NCBI GenBank assembly: GCA_020351775.1
Contig: CP070666.1
Coordinates: 1-64,000, forward strand
Reading direction: 5' to 3'
Length of the DNA: 64,000 nt
Source of the DNA: Gemmatimonadota bacterium
GTDB lineage: Bacteria; Gemmatimonadota; Gemmatimonadetes; Gemmatimonadales; GWC2-71-9
In this document: positions 59,201-64,000 of the stretch, one piece after another
Layout: each line of letters begins with the position of its first letter
Numbering within the stretch: position 1 is the stretch's first letter
Notes under the pieces: model-generated
The model's database searches: none
What the model saw: the letters and a program-made list of their open reading frames with translations, nothing else
What the model was told of the DNA's origin: nothing
Translations under genes and position numbers: made by a program

Positions 59201-59856
59201 CCCACGACCAGGCGTTCGTACTCGTCGTAGAATTGTCGGAAGGTCATTTGGTCGGCATGCTTGACCACAGGGACCAACAGCTTTCGGCGGCCGTCCTTAC
59301 CCTCGGTGTCGACTGCAAGACCCAGATCGACCGAATACCGCTCGACTCGGTGAGGCGAGCCATCACGATCCAGCACGGCAAACCCCATGACTGGGTATTG
59401 CCTCATAGCACGTACAATCGCCCAGCCGATGATGTGGGTGAACGAGAGCTTGATCCCCTGAGACTGGAGCGATTCGTTGAGTGCTCTGCGCACGTCCCAC
59501 AAGCGGCTCACCTCGAGATCGCGAAACGAAGTCGCCGTGGGGATCGTCAGGCTAGCCTCCATGTTTTGCAGCAGACGGAGAGCAGGACCATCGATTGGCC
59601 CTGTCATATCAGACGGCGGGCGGGCAGATGCGGCCGGGTGGGAAATGGACTCCACACCAGGCTCTGGTTCCTCGGGTTTCCCTTGTTCTGCTGCGGCTCC
59701 TTCGACAACGGTTTCAACCACGGGCTGCTCTCCGGTGAGGCCATTGTCGAACAACTCCCTCCACTCATCGGGTACGGAGGACGGATCTCTCAGGTAATCC
59801 TCATATAGTGCCTGTGCGAACCCTGAGTTGACGGTCTCGAAGACGTTCTCAAACAT
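56215..59856 (-). CDS. kgd: Fused 2-oxoglutarate dehydrogenase E2-E1 (kgd-type, multifunctional)
   Basis: Protein of 1213 residues in the TCA cycle. The N-terminus (FENVFETVNSGFAQALYEDY) is the E1 lead segment. An E2 acyltransferase domain follows at about 90-320, with YDHRIIQGAESG (about 285) as the active-site His motif. The thiamine-diphosphate E1 part covers the rest (for example MGMAHRGRLNVLTHILGVPY, IVHVNADDPDACLAAARLAM and VMDDISLPGPRETVLRIVFC). No lipoyl domain is present, as in mycobacterial Kgd, so it must work with another lipoylated subunit or act as a decarboxylase/carboligase. The gene is transcribed toward the HDAC-like gene. Confidence 0.95.
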   Translation of the reverse strand: MFENVFETVNSGFAQALYEDYLRDPSSVPDEWRELFDNGLTGEQPVVETVVEGAAAEQGKPEEPEPGVESISHPAASARPPSDMTGPIDGPALRLLQNMEASLTIPTATSFRDLEVSRLWDVRRALNESLQSQGIKLSFTHIIGWAIVRAMRQYPVMGFAVLDRDGSPHRVERYSVDLGLAVDTEGKDGRRKLLVPVVKHADQMTFRQFYDEYERLVVGARDGRLMPDAYMGASVTLTNPGTIGTVASVPRLMTGQGSIIATGAIQTVSGTRRMTVTSTYDHRIIQGAESGLFLRQIDLLLQGEEGFYDDIAREMGVRVEGAPRAAEPTPPAPARDIATVSSTAGGLLTHVASAMSLVSAYRTHGYLDARLDPLGTEPIGDPALHPKSVGLTPQIMRQIPAAVLGVYVEGETMADVLPQLQEMYCGTIAYEIEHIADHKERVWLRQLIESGVHRRLLTSDRKLRTLTTLTKVTALEEFLHRTYLGQKRFGIEGLEMLVPVLETAIDLAAEQGVREVVMGMAHRGRLNVLTHILGVPYESLLAEFEGGHETHDTLAAGRSTGDVKYHYGANGVFECLYGQTVDVILMPNPSHLEAVNPVVEGHVRASQTDRSGERIRHDPRRVLPILMHGDAAFAAQGVVAETFNLACLEGYNTGGTLHVITNNQIGFTTDPCEARSTDFASDLAKGFDVPIVHVNADDPDACLAAARLAMMYRDRFAKDSLIHLVGYRRYGHNEGDEPRYTQPMMYARIDVHPPVKDVYARVLIAEGVVSAEEVERDTEQAFRELSDAHSRVKTRTDADSGVNSLRPSAEWTAVAEPDTRVSLETLHDVNTRLIETPDGFTVNRKLQRFLDRRRKVFEDGGPIDWAHAEALALGTLLVDGIPLRMVGQDTERGTFSQRHLVLHDAKTGSKYTPLKSLAKATAPIELHNTPLSEYGALGFEYGYSVAAPETLVMWEAQFGDFANSAEVIIDQFVIGGLAKWGETSRLVLLLPHGYEGQGPEHSSARLERYLALGAEGNIRVANCSTPAQYFHLLRRQAKHMQLRPLFLMAPKSLLRHPHTVSQVADLTQGQFRYVMDDISLPGPRETVLRIVFCSGKIYYDAITASDRPSANHVAIARIELLYPFPEDAVIRLIGLYPNVREIVWLQEEPVNMGARKWVVPQLAELIPEWVSLRYVARPERSAPAEGYLNKHLARQARLVADVLSPMQKIKSRA

Positions 59857-59960
59857 GGCAGTTACCTGCTCTCACAGCTCTGAGTGACACCATGTCGGGA
59901 AAGTGAAGATAGGCGTGGCCGTGAGACAAGTCGAGTTGCCTAGCGAGGGCCGGCCTCATT

Positions 59961-60372
59961 ATGCGCTGTCATGTTGGGGCAGTCACGCTCATAGGCAGTC
60001 CTTTGTTCACCACAGTCGGTCACTTCCTGGAAACTTGGGAGCGCGAGTCGGCACAAACTCGGCGCGTATTGGTGCAGCTCACTGACGAATCGCTCCACTG
60101 CCGCGTCGCACCAGGGTACCGGACAGCGGCGGAGATCGCATGGCATATGACCACCGCACCGCGCGAAATCACGGGCAAGACCGGGCTCAGTTTCGAGGCC
60201 CCCACCAATGCCGATGCGCAGCCCGAGACCGCAGCGGCCATGGACGAGTGGGTACACACTGATGGTCCTGCTGCACCATGAGATCCATCATCGAGGCCAA
60301 CTGACGGTGTTGCTGCGTCAGGCGGGCTTGTGAGTACCGGGCGTGTACCGGCCGTCGCGGGATGACAAGTGA
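59961..60372 (+). pseudogene. Broken DinB-family gene
   Basis: The first frame (106 codons) holds GHFLETWERESAQTRRVLVQ and PGYRTAAEIAWHMTTAPREI, the N-terminal part of a DinB fold with the first metal His. It then runs out at 60281. In the next frame, from 60262, the C-terminal part follows: LLHHEIHHRGQLTVLLRQAG, with the HxxxH metal motif, then an in-frame TGA and VPGVYRPSRDD. A stretch of about 30 residues between them is missing. Deletion, frameshift and nonsense together show decay, unless the assembly is wrong. Confidence 0.75.
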
Positions 60373-60475
60373 TCCGGAGGCGGGATTCTGGGTTGCAATA
60401 AACAGCACCAAACACTAACATACATCACGAAAGAGTAGCTGTCCTCGACTATTGATTGAGCCGGAGGGTCGCATC

Positions 60476-61288
60476 ATGGTGCAAAGCGACGACCGACCGG
60501 GGCGGGATGCGTCCAGTTACCACGGTTTCCTGACCGCTCTGCTGTCGGACCGCGAGCGGCTGTTCGAGGAGGTTGTGGAAGGGGTCGAACTGACGCGCAA
60601 ACTCCGCTTCTCGGTCTGCACGCTTCTGGTGCTGACTGCGTTCTACGGTTTGGCAGCGGGGGCGTATGCCGGCCCCCTGCAGGCATTGTCGGCCGCCGTC
60701 AAACTCCCGGTGCTGATAGTCGTCACCTTGGTGATTTGCTTCCCGGCGTTCTTCGTGGTCCAGATCCTCGTCGGCTCACGCTTGCGGCTCTCGCAGGTGC
60801 TGGTTCTGGTGTTGGCGGCGCTAGATCTGACGGCGATTCTGTTGGCTGCGTTCGTACCCGTGACGGTCTTCTTCCTGATCACAGGCGCGAACTACTACTT
60901 CCTCCAGTTGCTGCACGTGCTGGCTGTGTTGGTCGCCGGGGTGTTTGGCATGTACGCCCTGCACGAGGGACTGGCGGTCGTGTGCGAGCAGCGGGGAGTC
61001 TATCCGCGCAAGGCGCTGACGATCATGCGGGCCTGGGCACTACTGTTTGCGTTCGTGGGAATCCAGCTGGCGTGGAATCTGAGGCCGTTCCTAGGAGACA
61101 GGGGAGAACCGTTCCGGGTGTTCCGCAGCTATGAGGGCAACTTCTATGCGGCCATCGTATACTCGGTCAACAAGCTGCTCAAGGGGGAAGGCCAATCCAG
61201 CCAGGAAGGACCAGACGAACGGTCCAGCGTCATCGAAGATCTGTTGGCCCCGCCGGCGGATTCGGTTGAGGGAACCGGGCGGCGATGA
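60476..61288 (+). CDS. Multipass membrane protein of unknown function
   Basis: Protein of 270 residues; start ATG 60476 (behind GGAGGG) preferred over an in-frame start 8 codons earlier. A charged N-terminal part (MVQSDDRPGRDASSYHGFLT) is followed by about five helices spanning 40-200 and a charged C-terminal tail (about 60 residues). The pattern RERLFEEVVEGVELTRKLRF (about 30-50) is seen in Yip1-type membrane proteins that sit near chaperones. Not recognised further. It overlaps the HTH-protein gene as ATGA. Confidence 0.78.
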   Translation: MVQSDDRPGRDASSYHGFLTALLSDRERLFEEVVEGVELTRKLRFSVCTLLVLTAFYGLAAGAYAGPLQALSAAVKLPVLIVVTLVICFPAFFVVQILVGSRLRLSQVLVLVLAALDLTAILLAAFVPVTVFFLITGANYYFLQLLHVLAVLVAGVFGMYALHEGLAVVCEQRGVYPRKALTIMRAWALLFAFVGIQLAWNLRPFLGDRGEPFRVFRSYEGNFYAAIVYSVNKLLKGEGQSSQEGPDERSSVIEDLLAPPADSVEGTGRR

Positions 61289-61524
61289 CCGCTCTTCGAG
61301 GCGGCGCACCGAATCCCGACAATGAGATCCTCACGATTGAGGAGGTTGCCTCGTATCTGCGGCTCAAGCCTCAAACGATCTACAAGTGGGCGCAGGAGAA
61401 ACGGATTCCTGCGGCGAAGCTCGGAAAAGAGTGGCGTTTCCGGAGGAGCGTCATAGATCGCTGGCTCGACGACCAGATGTTCGAGGAGGGATCCGCCTTT
61501 GCACATCTCAGAGAGGGCCGGTAG
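61285..61524 (+). CDS. Helix-turn-helix DNA-binding protein (excisionase/AlpA-like)
   Basis: Protein of 79 residues with the MerR-like/excisionase HTH pattern: ILTIEEVASYLRLKPQTIYK, then WAQEKRIPAAKLGKEWRFRR and SVIDRWLDDQMF. This matches the small family labelled helix-turn-helix domain/excisionase, found as stand-alone regulators as well as in mobile elements. No integrase or phage gene is nearby. Translational coupling (ATGA) to the membrane protein suggests a joint role rather than excision. Confidence 0.86.
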   Translation: MTALRGGAPNPDNEILTIEEVASYLRLKPQTIYKWAQEKRIPAAKLGKEWRFRRSVIDRWLDDQMFEEGSAFAHLREGR

Positions 61525-61609
61525 TTCGGTGCCCGCCGTGTGACTACAGCGCTGGCCCATTGGCGAGCACTGGGCCGATGGCAATCATAAGCGTGAGAAG
61601 GGGAACGTC

Positions 61610-62854
61610 ATGAAGCACGTGGTTTCGAGCAGCGCAGTGGCTTTGCTGATAGTCTTGCTCGGGGCATGTGGGGCTCCCAGTGAGCGGCAAGAGGCGGAGA
61701 TCTCTGAGGCACTCGGTCCAGCCCTGGAGCTCTACTCGCGGAACGAACTGGACCAAGCGCTGGCATTGTTCCAGGACGCTGCCCGCGCCCAACCGGATGA
61801 CCCCGAAGTGCACGCCTGGGTTGCTGAGGCCGCCCGTCGATTGTGGCAGTTCGACTTGGTATCGAGCGAGACAAAAGCCGCCCTCGACATCGATTCCTGT
61901 CACAGCTTTGCCCACACGGTGCTGGGTGATGCGTTTCGTCCGGAGCTGAGCGATTGGGAGGCGACTAACGCTGATTCATCGTGGGCTCACTACCACAGAG
62001 CAGTGGCCTGTGATTCAGCGGACGGTAATCCGTGGATTGGCATCTGGAGCGGGGCAATGCACCGGGGTGACCACGCGATGGAGGAACGTGCGCTGCGACA
62101 GCTCGTGATGACGGGGTTTCTCACACCCACTGTCCTGGCCTTCAACCGATGGGTGCTGCACTCACTCCCTGAGAGATCCATCCTCATCACTAATGGGGAC
62201 TGGGACACGTTTCCGGCCCTGGCCCTGCAGGTCGTCGAAGGCATGCGTGGTGATGTGGGAATCGTGAATCGGTCCCTGCTCAACCTGGCTTGGTACGCTG
62301 ACCTGATGAGTCAGCGGTACGGAGTCACCTTGCCACTGACGGTGACTGCAATGGAAAGCTACGGGCCCGTCCGCGACGACGATGGAATGATGGTCACGCT
62401 ATCCGATGTCACGATTCGCGGTTGGATGGAATCCAGTAACGTGTCAGGGCGACCGCTGGTGTTCGCTCCGACGGTCGACTTGAGGAGTTTCGAGAAGGTC
62501 GCACATCTGCAGTTCGCAGGCGCACACTGGAGATTGCCTCCGGAGGGGGATAGGTCCGAGGTGGATGCCGAGTCGGTTCGTATCGCGATGGCAGCGGCAT
62601 CGGGCAGCGATTTCTCGACTCCTGAGGTGAGCCAGCAGGACCGGAGTGCCATCCGCAGACTGGCGGCTCGCAACCGTAGTCTTGCCAAGGTCGTGCTGTA
62701 CACCGGTTACCGCTACGCCGAGGCGATGTTGCGTGCTGGTGACACAGGGAGAGCAACAGAGGCTTTGGCATGGGCCGAGCGGTTTGCAGATGATGCGCGA
62801 CTGGAAGGGGAGCACAGAGAAATAGTGGAAAGGCTGAGAGCGGTTGTGAGATAG
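61610..62854 (+). CDS. TPR-containing lipoprotein with GT117/DUF2723-like region
   Basis: Protein of 414 residues with a lipoprotein signal (LIVLLGACGAP, Cys20), then TPR-like helices at about 28-110 (ELDQALALFQDAARAQPDDP). The middle has ILITNGDWDTFPALALQVVE and GIVNRSLLNLAWYADLM, a pattern I know from the soluble part of DUF2723/GT117 proteins. A helical C-terminal part closes with ATEALAWAERFADDARL. GAGAAGGGGA before the ATG is a good ribosome binding site. Probably an outer- or inner-membrane lipoprotein of unknown function. Confidence 0.78.
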   Translation: MKHVVSSSAVALLIVLLGACGAPSERQEAEISEALGPALELYSRNELDQALALFQDAARAQPDDPEVHAWVAEAARRLWQFDLVSSETKAALDIDSCHSFAHTVLGDAFRPELSDWEATNADSSWAHYHRAVACDSADGNPWIGIWSGAMHRGDHAMEERALRQLVMTGFLTPTVLAFNRWVLHSLPERSILITNGDWDTFPALALQVVEGMRGDVGIVNRSLLNLAWYADLMSQRYGVTLPLTVTAMESYGPVRDDDGMMVTLSDVTIRGWMESSNVSGRPLVFAPTVDLRSFEKVAHLQFAGAHWRLPPEGDRSEVDAESVRIAMAAASGSDFSTPEVSQQDRSAIRRLAARNRSLAKVVLYTGYRYAEAMLRAGDTGRATEALAWAERFADDARLEGEHREIVERLRAVVR

Positions 62855-63025
62855 CAGATCGTTCGACGGTCCTACCTCAAGCGCTCCGTCTTCCGCTGGG
62901 AGAATTACCATCCACGCAGAACGATACGGAAAGCCGAGAACGGCAAGACTGACTGTACGGGATTGTGCCTGTTGCGGCGCTGCGTGCGGCCGTACCTATT
63001 CGTGTAACGCCTCCGCAAACACCCA

Positions 63026-64000
63026 TCATTCGGCATTCAGTTCCAATCCGGATAGCCGCACTGCAACGACTCCGTGGGCCTTGATCGGGATCAGCGCGCG
63101 TCCGTCGCGTGGCTCGACCGAAGCTCCGCTGTCGCGCTCAAGGTAGTCGACGATGCGGGCCCTTTGGAACCGCATCAGACCCGAGGCAACAGATACCTGC
63201 CGGTCGACACCCACGAGTTCCTGGAGGTAGACGATCGCATCGCCGCCGTCATGTGCCGTCACCATCCCGAGCACCGCAACGCCTACGCGCTCGATGTCCA
63301 GGATGTTCCCAAAGGTGGGCAGCTGCGGTGAATCGCCGGGCTCCACGCGAGCCGTGAGAAAAGGTTCCGTGCCCCATCCGAAAACCCAGGGACTATCCAG
63401 ACCCTCGTAGTTTGTCTCGGAACGGAGGCGGTAGCGGGATCGGCCGGGTGGTGCGTGGCTCAGCAGTGAACCATTTGACTGGACCGACGCGAGGGGAGCA
63501 TCGATGCATCGGACAAGCATCGCATCGTCGGGCCCTGCCAGGCGCAGCCAACGAAGATGTTCGAGCAACTCTACCGGCGCGGGGATTGTCTCACTAGCGG
63601 CCGCCACTTCCCAAGAGACCATCGGTTGGGCGATCGCCAGGTCGAATCGGTACTCTACGGCTCCAGCTCCCACTGCCTCCGCCTCGTTCTCGATGTCCAC
63701 CCAAGGCGAGTTGTCATACACAGTCACTGTGGATCGCAGGTTCCCGCGGCCCGGTGACCAACGGCGAATGACGAGTCGTGTTGCAAGGCCCGGTAGCGTC
63801 CACTGCGAGCTACTGTCCAGTCGTGACGCCGCCACGCCGTTGAGACCGTGACTGCCGCTGCGGACCCACTCCCGACCGTTTTCACTGTCGATCATCGATG
63901 CGATTGATCCCGATGCTCGATCGATCGTGATTCGGAACCGCTCACCCTCGATGCGGTAACCGGTGCCCGATTCGGCCCATCCCTCGTGCTCTCCGGAATT
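63026..64000 (-). CDS. GH38-like alpha-mannosidase C-terminal part, 5' end beyond the window
   Basis: The frame is open from the stop at 63026 to the right edge, so the gene is partial. The visible part starts NSGEHEGWAESGTGYRIEGE, FRITIDRASGSIASMIDSEN, the usual beginning of the beta-sandwich after the catalytic barrel of GH38 alpha-mannosidases. It continues with NLRSTVTVYDNSPWVDIENE and ends in a small C-terminal beta domain. The catalytic residues would lie outside the window. A convergent neighbour of the TPR lipoprotein gene. Confidence 0.82.
   Translation of the reverse strand, partial: NSGEHEGWAESGTGYRIEGERFRITIDRASGSIASMIDSENGREWVRSGSHGLNGVAASRLDSSSQWTLPGLATRLVIRRWSPGRGNLRSTVTVYDNSPWVDIENEAEAVGAGAVEYRFDLAIAQPMVSWEVAAASETIPAPVELLEHLRWLRLAGPDDAMLVRCIDAPLASVQSNGSLLSHAPPGRSRYRLRSETNYEGLDSPWVFGWGTEPFLTARVEPGDSPQLPTFGNILDIERVGVAVLGMVTAHDGGDAIVYLQELVGVDRQVSVASGLMRFQRARIVDYLERDSGASVEPRDGRALIPIKAHGVVAVRLSGLELNAE

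Noticed and set aside
61285-61524. Prophage or integrative element around the excisionase-like gene
   Set aside because: No integrase, transposase, att-like repeats or composition change seen within the window.

Overview
The window is about 64 kb of gene-dense, high-GC Gram-negative-type chromosome. No rRNA, tRNA, CRISPR array or insertion sequence was seen. The gene set suggests a Gemmatimonadota-like bacterium, probably an aerobic, peptide-using heterotroph. The evidence is TolC and an outer-membrane barrel, many MacA/MacB-type export parts, a fused E2-E1 2-oxoglutarate dehydrogenase of the kgd type, an RDD-SpoIIM fusion beside a MoxR/DUF58/DUF4129/DUF4350 block, SCO/PCuAC/CtaG copper delivery, and many secreted or cytosolic peptidases. 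The phylum call is an inference from gene content only.

Layout. 1-6.2 kb: an ECF sigma/anti-sigma pair, a Spy/CpxP-like protein and a complete tripartite efflux operon (TolC, ATPase, MacA, MacB; MacB runs off the left edge). 6.3-11.7 kb: HD hydrolase, asparagine synthase, ArnT-like glycosyltransferase, DUF6941-like protein and endonuclease III. 11.8-20.7 kb: a hydrolase and peptidase region (alpha/beta hydrolase, M28-PDZ, M42, PepD) ending in a divergent OPT peptide transporter. 20.7-22.7 kb: copper delivery to cytochrome oxidase. 22.8-25.6 kb: four type IV pilin-like genes. 25.8-34.4 kb: an NtrB/NtrC-type two-component pair, a Ser/Thr kinase, two orphan ABC ATPases, a HlyD adaptor, an outer-membrane protein and a cytochrome c remnant. 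34.5-42.8 kb: RDD-SpoIIM fusion, membrane proteins, MoxR, DUF58 and DUF4173. 43-51.2 kb: S41 protease and methionine/folate C1 genes (MTHFR-like, YitJ-type, MetH). 51.5-56.2 kb: MFS transporter, DUF167, YggT, a membrane protein and a histone-deacetylase-fold enzyme with a large unassigned C-terminal region. 56.2-64 kb: kgd, a broken DinB gene, a membrane protein with an HTH protein, a TPR lipoprotein and a partial GH38-like mannosidase.

The most striking signal lies in 25.6-34.6 kb. Three sequences match the sigma-54 -24/-12 promoter (GG-N10-GC). They stand before the pilin operon, before the kinase-ATPase-NtrC-NtrB operon, and before the HlyD-ATPase operon. The last two also share a closely similar, partly palindromic block of about 40 bp at almost the same distance upstream (about 75-117 bp), as expected of enhancer sites for the sigma-54 activator encoded between them. 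This looks like a self-controlled envelope/export regulon. The activator gene has no ATG, GTG or TTG in a position that would give a complete receiver domain; a CTG behind a good ribosome binding site would.

Other items to check are a leader ORF plus terminator/antiterminator before metH, a palindromic operator inside a near-consensus promoter before the DUF4173 gene, and two decayed genes (DinB, multihaem cytochrome c).
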